Shown: positions 1 through 8,940, counted from the stretch's first letter. The stretch: 64,000 bases of DNA from Novosphingobium acidiphilum DSM 19966 (GCF_000429005.1 NZ_AUBA01000016.1:20252-84251); one strand, 5' to 3'. Notes: a model not told the origin generated them from the letters alone. Numbers and translations: made by a program.

Positions 1-1
1 C

Positions 2-874
2 GCGATGGTTGCCGTGCCCCTGGTGATGCTGCTGTTCCAGAATTTGATGAGCGCGCCTTCCGCAGCGTCGGGCACCGGGGTCATCGGCTATGTCCTGGCG
101 CTGCCGCTGATGGGCAAGCTGCTGTTCGGCACGTTCCTGATCTCGGTGCCCGGCATTCTGATCTATGCGGGGTTCACCGGCAATCGCGCCGAATTGCAGA
201 TGATGGTCGCCGCGATGATCCTGATCACCTTCAATGTCGTGTTCTGGACTCTGTTCGAACAGGCGGGCAGTTCGCTGACGCTGTTTGCCGATCGCAACAC
301 CGATCTGCATATCATCGGCAATTTCAGCATTTCGGCGGCGCAGACCCAGGTGTTCAATTCGTTGTTCATCATCCTGTTGGCGCCGTTTGTATCGATGCTG
401 TGGATCGCGCTGGGCCGTCGCGGGCTGGAACCGTCAACGCCTGTCAAGTTCGGCCTGGCGCTGGCGGGCGTGGGCGCGGGGTTCCTGTTTCTGGTGTGGG
501 GCACGCACTTTGCCGATGGGGCGTTCAAGGTGTCGGTGTGGTGGCTGGCCGGGCTGTATCTGATTCACACGATTGCCGAACTGTGCATTTCGCCGGTCGG
601 GCTCAGCATGATTACCAAGCTGTCGCTGGCGCGCATTGTCGGGCTGATGATGGGGGTGTGGTTCCTGTCGATCGCGGTGGCGCAATATGTCGCCGGCGCC
701 ATCGCGCAAGTTGCCAGCGTCGATACGGTGGGCGGCGAAGTGACCAATCCCAAGCTCAGCCTCGACACGTATGTGCATGTGTTCACCACGATCGGCTGGG
801 TGGCGGTGGGCATCGGTGCGTTGCTGTTGCTGCTGTCGTGGCCGATCAAACGGTTGATGCATGGGGTAAACTGA
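2..874 (+). CDS. Proton-dependent peptide transporter (POT family), C-terminal part
   Basis: The reading frame is open from base 2, so the N-terminus lies outside the window; about 290 residues are visible. The stretch FWTLFEQAGSSLTLFAD is a hallmark of proton-coupled oligopeptide (PTR2/POT) transporters of the inner membrane, which import di- and tripeptides with protons. At least six hydrophobic membrane segments follow, and the end (WPIKRLMHG) is a typical short basic cytoplasmic tail. Full-length relatives have about 12-14 helices, so roughly the last half is present. No partner gene is adjacent. The family is confident; the substrate is inferred from family only. Confidence 0.9.
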   Translation, partial: AMVAVPLVMLLFQNLMSAPSAASGTGVIGYVLALPLMGKLLFGTFLISVPGILIYAGFTGNRAELQMMVAAMILITFNVVFWTLFEQAGSSLTLFADRNTDLHIIGNFSISAAQTQVFNSLFIILLAPFVSMLWIALGRRGLEPSTPVKFGLALAGVGAGFLFLVWGTHFADGAFKVSVWWLAGLYLIHTIAELCISPVGLSMITKLSLARIVGLMMGVWFLSIAVAQYVAGAIAQVASVDTVGGEVTNPKLSLDTYVHVFTTIGWVAVGIGALLLLLSWPIKRLMHGVN

Positions 875-895
875 GCATCCGCGCGCGTCACTGGC

Positions 896-916
896 CCGTA
901 ATAGGTCATATTACGG
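896..916. promoter_or_regulatory. Perfect inverted repeat, possible operator
   Basis: CCGTAATA and TATTACGG form a perfect 8-bp dyad around a 5-nt centre. It lies 22 bases after the transporter stop and about 106 bases before the NnrU-like gene. The AT-rich arms stand out in a GC-rich background and there is no following T-run, so a protein-binding site is more likely than a terminator. The regulator is unknown. Confidence 0.35.
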
Positions 917-1022
917 ACACAATTGGTTTGGACCTCGCAGGGGGACGCGGTTAAACCCGATAAACTCAATTTAACGTTCCGGTCTTGTGGGGGGCCGTGA
1001 GCCGGGCGGGTGATAACAGGAA

Positions 1023-1715
1023 ATGCCGGTTGAACTTGTTGCGCTGCTGATTGTTGTGGTTGTCTTCGTGGCCAGCCATTTCCTGCTTTCCCACCCGTTG
1101 CGCGCGCCGCTTGTGCGCCTGTTCGGTCGATCCGGGTTTGTGGTGGTCTATTCGACGATCGCGCTTGTCCTGCTGATCCTGATTGCCGTGGCTTATCACG
1201 CGGCCCCGCATGGCCCGGCGCTTTGGTCCGCAGACAACCTGGCGCTCCAGTTGGTATTCGATGGGATCAGCTATTTTGCCGTGGTGCTGTTGCTCGGTTC
1301 GTTGATCGACAATCCTGCGCTGGTCGGTGCCGATATGGTGGCGCTGTCGACCCGGCCGCCCTCGGGCGCATTTCTGATCACACGGCATCCGATGATGTTT
1401 GCGATCGCGCTCTTGTCCGGTGCAGAGATCCTGTTGATACCCTCGGCGCGCAACGCGATCAGCTGTACCGGCCTGATCGTGCTGGCACTGGTCGGCGCGC
1501 GCCTGCAGGACAGCAAGAAGCTGGCCCAATCGCGCCGCGAATGGGGGATGTGGGTCAGTCGCACCCGGTTCTGGCCCAATCTGCGGCGGTTTGGCGCGCT
1601 TGGCCCGATCTGGGCCTATGCCATGCCGGTGTGGGTGCTGTTGACCTGGATTCAGGTGCGCACCACCTTTGCGCTCAGCGGGGTGTGGTATGTCTTTCCC
1701 GGGCTGAACTACTGA
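1023..1715 (+). CDS. NnrU family integral membrane protein
   Basis: A 230-residue protein with about six hydrophobic segments. It carries the NnrU signatures: an N-terminal SHFLLS segment, then RPPSGAFLITRHPMMFAIAL, whose His-Pro resembles the isoprenylcysteine methyltransferase/NnrU fold. NnrU was named from nitrite/nitric-oxide reductase clusters, but no denitrification genes are nearby and many alphaproteobacteria carry it without them, so its role here is unknown. ACAGGA lies just upstream of the ATG. The stop is 2 nt from the stop of the convergent dehydrogenase gene. Confidence 0.85.
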   Translation: MPVELVALLIVVVVFVASHFLLSHPLRAPLVRLFGRSGFVVVYSTIALVLLILIAVAYHAAPHGPALWSADNLALQLVFDGISYFAVVLLLGSLIDNPALVGADMVALSTRPPSGAFLITRHPMMFAIALLSGAEILLIPSARNAISCTGLIVLALVGARLQDSKKLAQSRREWGMWVSRTRFWPNLRRFGALGPIWAYAMPVWVLLTWIQVRTTFALSGVWYVFPGLNY

Positions 1716-1717
1716 CG

Positions 1718-2731
1718 TTACAGCGTGATCACCACTTTGCCGAACAGATCGGGCGAGGATTGATAGGCCCATGCGGCGTGCGCCTGCTCGATCGCAAAGC
1801 GTTGGTCGATCACCGGTTTGATCGCGTGCGCATCGACATGCGCATTCAGCCCCTGCGCCATCGCCTTTGATCCGACGAAAATCCCGCGGATCGACGCGCC
1901 CTTGAACATCAGGCCATGCGGGTTGGTGTTGCCTTCGCGAGTCAGCACGCCGATCAGTGCGATTTCCCCGGCAAAGCCCACCGCCGCGATCGATTGCGCC
2001 AAAGTGCCCGCACCGCCGACTTCGACGACGTGATCGATCCCGCCGGTCAACTGCGAGGCTTGCGCGCCCCAATCGGGGGTGGCGCGGTAATTGATCACAT
2101 GATCGGCACCCAGCGCCCTGACCCGTTCCAGCTTGGCATCGCTTGACGATGTTGCGACCACGACTGCGCCTGCGGCCTTGGCGATCTGCAACGCCAGCAG
2201 CGACACGCCGCCGGTGCCCAGCACCAGCACGCTTTCGCCGGCCTGCAACGGGCGGGGCCCGGCCATCAGCGCGTTCCATGCGGTGACCCCGGCGCAGGGC
2301 AGGCAGGCGGCCTGCTCAAAGCTCAGGCTGTCGGCGATACGCACCACGCCGTGCGCAGGCAGCGCAACCAGATCCTGCAGCATTCCCGGCGCGCCGGCCG
2401 CGCCCAGCGCCGGGCCAACCCCGGGCGAGGGCGGGCCATCGATCCAGTTCTGGAAAAACAGCCCGGCCACCCGGTCGCCGATGGCAAAACCCGAAACCCC
2501 TTCGCCCAGCGCAACGATTTCGCCTGCACCGTCGGACAGGGGCACCGTATCGCTGGCCACCGGGCCACCCATATACAACCCCAGCGGAATGGCCTGATCG
2601 CGATAGTTGATCGAACAGGCGCGCACCCGCACCAGCACTTCACCGGGCGCAGGTGCGGGATCGGGCGCATCGCGCAGCTGCAAACCGTCGAGCGAAGTCG
2701 ACCCCTGGGCAATCATCCACTGGCGCATCAT
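1718..2731 (-). CDS. NAD(P)-dependent medium-chain dehydrogenase/quinone oxidoreductase-like
   Basis: A MDR-superfamily protein of about 337 residues. It has an N-terminal GroES-like domain (PGEVLVRVRACSINYRD) and a Rossmann domain with GTGGVSLLALQIAKAAGA. The four structural-zinc cysteines of classic alcohol dehydrogenases are absent, so it probably belongs to the zinc-independent quinone oxidoreductase/enoyl reductase branch. The frame is open to 2755, but GGGAGAGAC directly precedes the ATGATG at 2731/2728, so I place the start there. The substrate cannot be told from sequence. Confidence 0.85.
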   Translation of the reverse strand: MMRQWMIAQGSTSLDGLQLRDAPDPAPAPGEVLVRVRACSINYRDQAIPLGLYMGGPVASDTVPLSDGAGEIVALGEGVSGFAIGDRVAGLFFQNWIDGPPSPGVGPALGAAGAPGMLQDLVALPAHGVVRIADSLSFEQAACLPCAGVTAWNALMAGPRPLQAGESVLVLGTGGVSLLALQIAKAAGAVVVATSSSDAKLERVRALGADHVINYRATPDWGAQASQLTGGIDHVVEVGGAGTLAQSIAAVGFAGEIALIGVLTREGNTNPHGLMFKGASIRGIFVGSKAMAQGLNAHVDAHAIKPVIDQRFAIEQAHAAWAYQSSPDLFGKVVITL

Positions 2732-2813
2732 GTCTCTCCCAGCCTCTTCGGGCAAATATCGTACGCAACACCTACGATAATTGCCCGGAGAGACCTAGTG
2801 GAGAAATGACGCG

Positions 2814-3515
2814 TCAGGTCATGAAACGTTGCGACGCTCCGGCCCAGTCGAGCAGCGGCACAACCGCACCGACATAGTCGCCACGGCGATTCTGTTCGTC
2901 GAGGTAATAGGCATGTTCCCACACATCGATCACCAGCAGCGGTGTGTGGCCGCTGGTCACCGGGGTGCCGGCGTTCGATGTGGTGACCACGGTCAGCTTG
3001 CCCGCCTTGGCCGCCAGCCAGGCCCAGCCGCTGCCGAACTGGCTGGTTGCGGCCTTGGCCAGTTCGGCCTCGAGCGCGGTCTTGCTGCCGAAATCGCGGG
3101 CAATCGCGGCCAACAACACATCCGACGGCGCGCTGCCACCCGGCGTCAGGCTTTGCCAATACAGATTGTGGTTCAGCGCCTGCGCCGCGTTGTTGAAAAT
3201 CGCGCGCGCATCGACTTTGTCGGCCGTGGCCAGGACCACCTCTTCCAGCGTGGCCGTGGCCAGCGGCGATCCGGCCACCAGCTTGGCCAGATTGGTGAAA
3301 TAGCCCTTGTGGTGCTTGTTGTAGTGGAAATCGACGGTACGTGCAGAGATCGCAGGCGCCAGCGCGTCGGGCGCATAGGGCAGCGGCGGCTGCGTCTGCG
3401 GCGATCGGCCGATCGTGGCGGTGGCGGCGCGTGCGGGCGCGGCGCCGGCGGCGAGTGCCACACCGCCGACAGCGACGGCCGCGCGCAGGATATCGCGGCG
3501 ATTGGTGGTTTCCAT
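2814..3515 (-). CDS. Superoxide dismutase Fe/Mn type, Tat-exported
   Basis: Converts superoxide to oxygen and peroxide. The 233-residue protein has the metal ligands in family order: H64 (in HYNKHHKGY), H116 (in LNHNLYW), D197 and H201 (DVWEHAYY). The first 30 residues form a twin-arginine signal (NRRDILRAAVAVGG, then an Ala-rich hydrophobic stretch ending ARA), so the enzyme should be exported folded with its metal to the periplasm. The usual DYQN after the last His is DEQN here. Iron or manganese cannot be chosen safely by eye. It is a single gene with a short gap to its neighbours. Confidence 0.93.
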   Translation of the reverse strand: METTNRRDILRAAVAVGGVALAAGAAPARAATATIGRSPQTQPPLPYAPDALAPAISARTVDFHYNKHHKGYFTNLAKLVAGSPLATATLEEVVLATADKVDARAIFNNAAQALNHNLYWQSLTPGGSAPSDVLLAAIARDFGSKTALEAELAKAATSQFGSGWAWLAAKAGKLTVVTTSNAGTPVTSGHTPLLVIDVWEHAYYLDEQNRRGDYVGAVVPLLDWAGASQRFMT

Positions 3516-3609
3516 GGTTGGGTAACTCCGGTCTGATGGCGCTGACAGGGATCATACCCACGGCACCTGACGTGCGCATCATGCCATGTCGGGCACACGC
3601 CGCATAGCG

Positions 3610-5115
3610 TTACGCGCGCGGCGCCATCCGCCGATAACTCAGCGCCTCGGCCACATGCACCCGGGTCACCTGGTCGGCCCCGGCCAGGTCGGCGATGGTC
3701 CGCGCGACGCGCAGAATGCGGGTATAGCCGCGCGCCGACAGCTTCATCGCGGTGGCCGCGCGGGTCAACAGATCCTGGCCGGCCACATCGGGCCGGGCAT
3801 GGGTTTCCAGCATGTCGCCATCGAGTTCGGCATTGCTGCGCCGTCCGGTACCCGCCAGGCGCGCCGTCTGGCGCGCGCGGGCCACGGCCACGCGGGCTGC
3901 CACATCGGCCGATCCCTCGACAGGCGGAGGCAGCGCCATGTCGCTGGCGGCCACCGGGTCGACTTCGACGTGCAGGTCGATACGGTCGAGCAAGGGGCCC
4001 GAGATCCGGCCCTGGTAATCCGCAGCGCAGCGCGGCGCGCGGCTGCACGCCAGCGCAGGGTCGGCCAGATGCCCGCAGCGGCACGGGTTCATCGCCGCGA
4101 TCAGCTGCACCCGCGCCGGAAATGTTACATGCGCGTTGGCGCGCGCCACGGTGACTTCGCCGGTTTCCAGCGGCTGGCGCAGCGAATCGAGCGCAGCGCG
4201 CTGAAATTCGGGCAATTCATCGAGGAACAGCACGCCCAGATGCGCCAGGCTGACTTCGCCCGGACGCGCCCTGGCCCCGCCGCCGGTCAGTGCGGCGATC
4301 GATGCCGAATGGTGCGGACTGCGGAACGGGCGGGCGCGGCTGATCCGCCCGTCTTCCAGCGTGCCCGCGACCGAGGCGACCATCGACACCTCGAGCGCTT
4401 CACCCGGGGTCAGCGGCGGCAGAATGCCCGGCAGGCACGCCGCCATCAACGATTTGCCCGCACCGGGTGGCCCCACCATCAACAGGTTGTGCCCGCCGGC
4501 CGCGGCGATTTCGAGCGCGCGACGCGCGACTTCCTGCCCTTTGACCTGTTTCAGATCGGGGCCGCGCGCCGGCGGATCAGGTTCGCCCGGCGGCGGCGGG
4601 GGCAGGGTCTGCGTCCCCTTGAAATGGTTCAGCAGGCCGATCAGGTCGGGTGCGGCCAGCACTGCCGTCCCGGCCCAGCTTGCCTCGGTGCCTTGGCCTG
4701 CGGGGCAGATCAGGCCGCGGTCGCTGGCGCCTGCGTGCAGCGCGGCCAGCAGCACGCCGGGGCTGGGGATGATCCGCCCGTCAAGCGCCAGTTCGCCCAC
4801 CGCCACCTGCTCGGCCAGCGCCTCGCGATCGATCACCCCCATCGCGCTCAAAAGTGCAAGCGCGATCGGCAGGTCGTAATGCGATCCCTCTTTGGGCAGA
4901 TCGGCGGGCGACAGATTGACCGTGATGCGCTTGGGCGGCAGCGACAGGCCCATTGCGGCCAGCGCCGAATGCACGCGTTCGCGGCTTTCGCCCACAGCCT
5001 TGTCGGGCAGGCCGACCACGCGAAAGCTGGGCAGGCCCGACGACAGCTGGCACTGCACCTCGACGCTGCGCGCCTCGAGCCCGAGATAGGCGACTGTCGC
5101 CACGACTGCGACCAT
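3610..5115 (-). CDS. comM: YifB/ComM family magnesium-chelatase-like AAA+ ATPase
   Basis: A 501-residue protein with the three-part ComM architecture: an N-terminal ChlI-like fold (residues 1-170), a central AAA+ domain with Walker A GPPGAGKS and the Mg-chelatase motif VLFLDELPEF, and a C-terminal Mg_chelatase_C region ending LSYRRMAPR. ComM helicases promote branch migration during natural transformation; many non-competent bacteria keep the gene. The length matches the family (about 500). The start MVAVVATVAYLGLEA matches the usual YifB N-terminus. Monocistronic, divergent from the next gene. Confidence 0.93.
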   Translation of the reverse strand: MVAVVATVAYLGLEARSVEVQCQLSSGLPSFRVVGLPDKAVGESRERVHSALAAMGLSLPPKRITVNLSPADLPKEGSHYDLPIALALLSAMGVIDREALAEQVAVGELALDGRIIPSPGVLLAALHAGASDRGLICPAGQGTEASWAGTAVLAAPDLIGLLNHFKGTQTLPPPPPGEPDPPARGPDLKQVKGQEVARRALEIAAAGGHNLLMVGPPGAGKSLMAACLPGILPPLTPGEALEVSMVASVAGTLEDGRISRARPFRSPHHSASIAALTGGGARARPGEVSLAHLGVLFLDELPEFQRAALDSLRQPLETGEVTVARANAHVTFPARVQLIAAMNPCRCGHLADPALACSRAPRCAADYQGRISGPLLDRIDLHVEVDPVAASDMALPPPVEGSADVAARVAVARARQTARLAGTGRRSNAELDGDMLETHARPDVAGQDLLTRAATAMKLSARGYTRILRVARTIADLAGADQVTRVHVAEALSYRRMAPRA

Positions 5116-5289
5116 GGATTTCGATGTGCCCCCCGTTCGTGCCCGAGCTCCTGCCTAGACCGCACAGGCCCTTGCGGCCAAGGGGCCGATCTCAGCCGAT
5201 TTGGCGCAATTTCTTGCCAAACAGGGTAAACCCGCAATTCACTGCAAGCTTTTCCGGCCCGGCAAGACCTTGCCGTCACCGTGGTGCGC

Positions 5290-6018
5290 ATGTGGATGCG
5301 TGCGATCGCCCTGTGTGTGCTGGCCCTGGGTGCCATGGGCCCCCCGGCCTTTGCCGATGCGCCGGCGCCCACGGTGTCGGTGCGCAGCTGGACCGATGCG
5401 GCGGGCGTGCAATGGACCGAGACCACCACCGTCGAAACCGGCCCCGAAACTGGCGAGGGCGCCAACCGCCTGGTCGGGGTGGCCGCGCAAACCGCGGATG
5501 CCGGGATCGCCCGGTTCGGCCCCTTTGTCGTGATCGACGCTGCGCATGCCGCGCTGGTCGATGCGACCGACGCGCATAGCCCGGCGCGGTTTGCCGCGAT
5601 GCTGCGCGCGTTTCCTGCGATCCGTGTGCTGGAACTGGTCGATTGCCCCGGCACATATGATGATGCCGCCAATCTGCGCCTGGGCCGGATGATCCGCGCG
5701 CATGCGCTGACAACCGATGTGCCGCGCGGCGGGTCGGTGCGGTCGGGCGCGGTCGATCTGTTTGTGGCAGGGATCATCCGCCATGCCGCGCCCGATGCCG
5801 ATTTCGGCGTGCATGCCTGGCAGGACGATATCGGGCGCGGCCCCGGCGATTTTGCCGCCGACGCCCCCGTCAACCGCGCCTATCTGGCCTATTACCATGC
5901 CATGGGCATGGACCTGCGCACCGCCGCCGCGTTCTATGCTTTGACCAATTCGGCGCCCAATACGGGCGTGCGCTGGTTGCACACCGCTGATATCGCCCGC
6001 TTTGTACCGCTGCGTTAA
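5290..6018 (+). CDS. Exported ClpP/crotonase-like hypothetical protein (COG3904-like)
   Basis: About 242 residues with a clear Sec signal (MWMRAIALCVLALGAMGPPAFA). The body has a pattern typical of periplasmic ClpP/crotonase-fold proteins: a beta strand with VIDAAHA, a helix, RGGSVRSGAVDLFVAGIIR (the position of the nucleophile turn SAC in COG3904), then FGVHAW. I infer the fold from this spacing only; peptidase activity is unproven. The frame also has GTG at 5281; I prefer ATG 5290, which leaves the signal peptide intact. Its last 4 bases overlap the end of the convergent small membrane gene. Confidence 0.6.
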   Translation: MWMRAIALCVLALGAMGPPAFADAPAPTVSVRSWTDAAGVQWTETTTVETGPETGEGANRLVGVAAQTADAGIARFGPFVVIDAAHAALVDATDAHSPARFAAMLRAFPAIRVLELVDCPGTYDDAANLRLGRMIRAHALTTDVPRGGSVRSGAVDLFVAGIIRHAAPDADFGVHAWQDDIGRGPGDFAADAPVNRAYLAYYHAMGMDLRTAAAFYALTNSAPNTGVRWLHTADIARFVPLR

Positions 6019-6314
6019 CGCCAGGTCTCGTCGTCGAGCGGGTCGTCGATCGCATCGTCATGCCCGCTGCGGTGCGATACGAACACCAGCCCCATCAGCG
6101 CGCCGATCGTCATGATCATCAGCCCAAATCCCAGCGCGGTGGCGATATAGAGGTGGATCGAGACCAGGCCGAATTCGTGATACAGCAGGACCCACACCAC
6201 GCCAATCACGCCCAGCGACAGTTCCGCGCTCCATCGCAGCATGCGGCGATAATGCGCCCAGGCGCGTTTCGCCGTGGCGGGATCGTCAAGCGGGGACCAG
6301 CGGGGATCTGCCAT
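6015..6314 (-). CDS. Small two-helix membrane protein, function unknown
   Basis: About 99 residues starting MADPRWSPLDDP. It has two strong hydrophobic helices (LSLGVIGVVWVLLYHEF and a second ending MGLVFVSHRSG) and an acidic tail (DDAIDDPLDDETWR). The frame is open further upstream, but the first 16 codons look non-coding and MADP is a natural start. I do not recognise a named family. It is convergent with the exported ClpP-like gene with a 4-nt overlap of stop codons. Confidence 0.65.
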   Translation of the reverse strand: MADPRWSPLDDPATAKRAWAHYRRMLRWSAELSLGVIGVVWVLLYHEFGLVSIHLYIATALGFGLMIMTIGALMGLVFVSHRSGHDDAIDDPLDDETWR

Positions 6315-6443
6315 GGGAAAACTCCATGCGCCCATACCGCAGGCGCGGCAATCGCCTTGCACCCGATCGCAGTTGTGTCATGCTCATGATCGCGTCGCAA
6401 ACGACAGCCGTTCTTTTGGGAAGCGCGTAAAGGGGATGATGCC

Positions 6444-6875
6444 ATGACGATTGCAAGGCTGATTGCCGGACGGTCGGGCCCGGTCTGGACCGTTCATGCC
6501 GATGACACCGTGGACAGCGCGATCGGGCTTTTGGCCGAACGGCGGATCGGTGCGGTTCCGGTCCAGGACGCCGGGGTCGAAGTGGCCGGCATCTTTTCCG
6601 AACGCGACGTGCTCTATTCGCTGCGCCGCCACGGCTCGGTCGTGCTGACGCGCAAAGTGCGCGAAGTGATGACCACGCCGGTGATTTCGGTCAGCCCCGA
6701 ACAATCCGCGCTCGAGGCCCTGGCACTGATGACCCGGCGGCGGTTCCGTCACCTGCCGGTCATGGACGGGGGCAGGATGGTCGCGTTCATTTCGATCGGC
6801 GATCTGGTCAAATATCGCATTGAACGAATCGAGGCCGAAGCCGACGCCATGCGCGAATATATTCAATCCGCTTGA
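6444..6875 (+). CDS. CBS-domain pair protein
   Basis: A 143-residue protein made of two CBS motifs (residues about 10-65 and 75-130), with typical elements such as AIGLLAERRIGAVPV, REVMTTPVISV and RRFRHLPVMD. Stand-alone CBS pairs bind adenine nucleotides and act as energy sensors; the partner here is unknown. Its last codons are followed 29 nt later by an IscA-like gene on the same strand. Confidence 0.88.
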   Translation: MTIARLIAGRSGPVWTVHADDTVDSAIGLLAERRIGAVPVQDAGVEVAGIFSERDVLYSLRRHGSVVLTRKVREVMTTPVISVSPEQSALEALALMTRRRFRHLPVMDGGRMVAFISIGDLVKYRIERIEAEADAMREYIQSA

Positions 6876-6906
6876 GCATCGCGCCGCGCCACCCTATCTT
6901 GGGCAG

Positions 6907-7239
6907 ATGAACGCCCCCACCATCATCTTGTCCCCCAGCGCAGCCGCGCGCGTCGCGGCGATTGCCGCGCGCCAGGCAAAGCCTGCGATCCTGCGTCTGT
7001 CGGTCGAGGGCGGCGGGTGTTCGGGTTTCCAGTACAAGTTCGGCCTGGCCGATGCGCCCGAGGGCGATGACGTGATTGCCGAGGTCGATGGCGTACGGCT
7101 GGTGGTCGATCCGGTCAGCCTCGACCTGGTGGCCGGCGCCACGGTCGATTATGTCGAATCGCTGGGCGGTGCAGCCTTCAAGGTGGAAAATCCGCAGGCC
7201 GCATCGGGCTGCGGCTGCGGGGCCAGCTTCAGCGTATGA
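6907..7239 (+). CDS. IscA/ErpA-type iron-sulfur carrier (HesB family)
   Basis: About 110 residues with the A-type carrier fold and three conserved cysteines: one in GGGCSGFQY and two in the C-terminal CGCGASF. The family receives Fe-S clusters and delivers them to apo-proteins in the cytoplasm. The frame is open from 6820, but the region upstream overlaps the CBS gene; MNAPTIILS is the natural start, preceded by GGGCAG. Its stop overlaps the exonuclease start (ATGA). Whether it is ErpA or IscA cannot be settled by eye. Confidence 0.9.
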   Translation: MNAPTIILSPSAAARVAAIAARQAKPAILRLSVEGGGCSGFQYKFGLADAPEGDDVIAEVDGVRLVVDPVSLDLVAGATVDYVESLGGAAFKVENPQAASGCGCGASFSV

Positions 7240-8033
7240 ACGCAAGGTCCACGGGTGCGGTCACCATCGCCTCGTTCAATGTCAACGGTATCAAGGCGCG
7301 GCTGCCCCGCCTGATCGAATGGCTGGAAGAAACCCGGCCCGATGTCGCGTGTCTGCAGGAAATCAAGACGCAGGACGAAGGCTTTCCCGCGGCCGATCTG
7401 GCCGCCATCGGGTATCAGGCGATCTGGCAGGGGCAAAAAGGCTTCAACGGGGTGGCGATCCTGGCGCGCGGCGAACAACCGGTCGAGGTGCAGCGCGGAT
7501 TGCCTGGCGATCCCGAGGACGAACAGTCGCGTTACCTTGAAGCCGAAGTGTTCGGCATTCGCGTGGCCGGCATCTACCTGCCCAACGGCAATCCGCAGCC
7601 GGGGCCGAAATTCGATTACAAGCTGCGCTGGATGGATCGCCTCGCCACGCGGATGACGGCGATCTATGCCCAAGAAGTGCCCGCGGTGGTGATCGGCGAT
7701 TACAACGTGATCCCCAATGATGCCGATATCTGGGACCCGCGCGCCATGGCCGAAGACGCGCTGATGCAGCCCGCGTCGCGCGCCGCCTATCGCCGGTTGA
7801 TGGCAGCGGGCTGGACCGACGCGCTGGCCACGCACAACCCGCGTGGCGGGGTGTGGACATATTGGGATTACCAGGCCGGGGCCTGGCAGCGCGATCACGG
7901 ATTTCGCATCGATCATGCGTTGCTGTCGCCCGAACTGGCCGACCGTCTGATCGCCACGGGCGTCGACAAGGTGTTTCGCGGTCGCGAAAGGGCGAGCGAT
8001 CACGCCCCCGTGTGGGTGCGTGTATCGCGCTGA
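7236..8033 (+). CDS. xth: Exodeoxyribonuclease III
   Basis: AP endonuclease/3'-5' exonuclease of base-excision repair. The 265-residue length matches ExoIII. Motifs in order: ASFNVNGIKARL, CLQEIKTQD (metal-binding Glu), YLPNGNPQPGPKFDYKL, VVIGDYNVIPND, and the catalytic FRIDHALLS and SDHAPVW. It is translationally coupled to the iron-sulfur carrier gene by an ATGA overlap. Confidence 0.95.
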   Translation: MNARSTGAVTIASFNVNGIKARLPRLIEWLEETRPDVACLQEIKTQDEGFPAADLAAIGYQAIWQGQKGFNGVAILARGEQPVEVQRGLPGDPEDEQSRYLEAEVFGIRVAGIYLPNGNPQPGPKFDYKLRWMDRLATRMTAIYAQEVPAVVIGDYNVIPNDADIWDPRAMAEDALMQPASRAAYRRLMAAGWTDALATHNPRGGVWTYWDYQAGAWQRDHGFRIDHALLSPELADRLIATGVDKVFRGRERASDHAPVWVRVSR

Positions 8034-8288
8034 TCCGCGCGCCATGCACGACCGGTTGCCGTGCCTGGTGATCGACAGGTTGCGCTGATTTCCCTTAATA
8101 ACCGCTTGTAAAACTGCCGCGACAAATCCATCTGGCGGGGACGGTCATGGTTCGCGTGTCGGGCATGACGCAAGTGCGAAGCGGGGCCACCCCCGCCTTG
8201 TGCGGCAATCGGCCGGCGCACCCGCGCACCGGCCCGAACCCGGCCTTTCCCCCGAACGGCCGGCAACAAGAATGGAAAGCTGTTCGCA

Positions 8289-8432
8289 ATGTCGCCATTC
8301 GGCAAGGATTTCTACCGCGCGCTGGTGATCGGATTCCTGATCGGGTGTGCGGGCATGGCGCTAAGCGCCAATGGACTGGCGGTCCACGCCAATGCCGCGC
8401 CGGCGGGCCCGATTGCGGGCGTCCACCGCTGA
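8289..8432 (+). CDS. Small single-helix protein, function unknown
   Basis: A 47-residue frame starting MSPFGKDFYRALVIGF with one hydrophobic helix (LVIGFLIGCAGMALSA) and a short polar tail ending GVHR. A GGAAAG ribosome site sits 9 nt before the ATG. Third codon positions are GC-rich like the neighbours, which supports coding. It ends 43 nt before the Fur-family gene. No named family is recognised; it may be a single-pass membrane peptide. Confidence 0.5.
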   Translation: MSPFGKDFYRALVIGFLIGCAGMALSANGLAVHANAAPAGPIAGVHR

Positions 8433-8475
8433 TTGCACCCTTTCACAGGCGGGCTGGCTGGCCTATCGTGGTGCG

Positions 8476-8940
8476 ATGACCGGGCACCTTCATCATGACC
8501 TTGCGGGCGAACGCCTGATCGACGCGGCACGCGACTGTCTGGTTGCGGCGGGCGAACAGTGGACCGAAATGCGCGGCGACGTGTTCGAGGCGCTGGCTGC
8601 GCGCGCCACCCCGGCATCGGCCTACGACATCGCCGAAAGCGTCGGCACGGCACGCGCGCGCCGGGTGGCGGCCAACACCGTCTATCGCATTCTCGACCTG
8701 TTCGTGCGCGCCAATCTGGCCCGCCGGGTGGAAAGCGCGAATGCCTATGTGGCCAACCCGCACCCCGGTTGCCGCCACGACTGCATCTTTTTGATCTGCG
8801 ACGTGTGCGGCAACGCCACGCATATCGATGATGACCGGCTGACCGGCGCCTTGCGCGATGCGGCCAACCACGCCGGTTTTGCCGATGTACGCCCGGTGGT
8901 GGAAATCCGCGGGACGTGCAGCCGCTGCGTCGCGGCCTGA
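8476..8940 (+). CDS. Fur-family transcriptional regulator, probably Zur-like
   Basis: About 154 residues: an N-terminal winged helix (ARDCLVAAGEQWTEMRGDVFEAL ... AANTVYRILDLFV) and a C-terminal metal-binding/dimer domain. Structural zinc cysteines are in CDVCGN and CSRC. It has HDCIFLICD but lacks the HHDH run of classical Fur, which points to a Zur-type zinc sensor; this is inference. The frame extends upstream to 8371 but overlaps the small gene, so MTGHLHH at 8476 is preferred. A zinc uptake operon is not nearby. Confidence 0.85.
   Translation: MTGHLHHDLAGERLIDAARDCLVAAGEQWTEMRGDVFEALAARATPASAYDIAESVGTARARRVAANTVYRILDLFVRANLARRVESANAYVANPHPGCRHDCIFLICDVCGNATHIDDDRLTGALRDAANHAGFADVRPVVEIRGTCSRCVAA

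Noticed and set aside
966..2279. Minus-strand open frame across NnrU and the dehydrogenase
   Set aside because: It runs over two genes in other frames and has no domain-like segment; GC-driven.
5200..5221. TTTGGC/GCCAAA dyad upstream of the ClpP-like gene
   Set aside because: Only 6-bp arms with a 10-nt centre, no second copy in the window; too weak to call an operator.
3586..5229. Plus-strand open frame opposite comM
   Set aside because: Arg/Gln/Gly-rich shadow of a well supported gene.
8034..8288. Open frames between xth and the small membrane peptide gene
   Set aside because: They overlap on both strands with no ribosome site or family resemblance; the stretch is treated as a promoter region with short GC hairpins.
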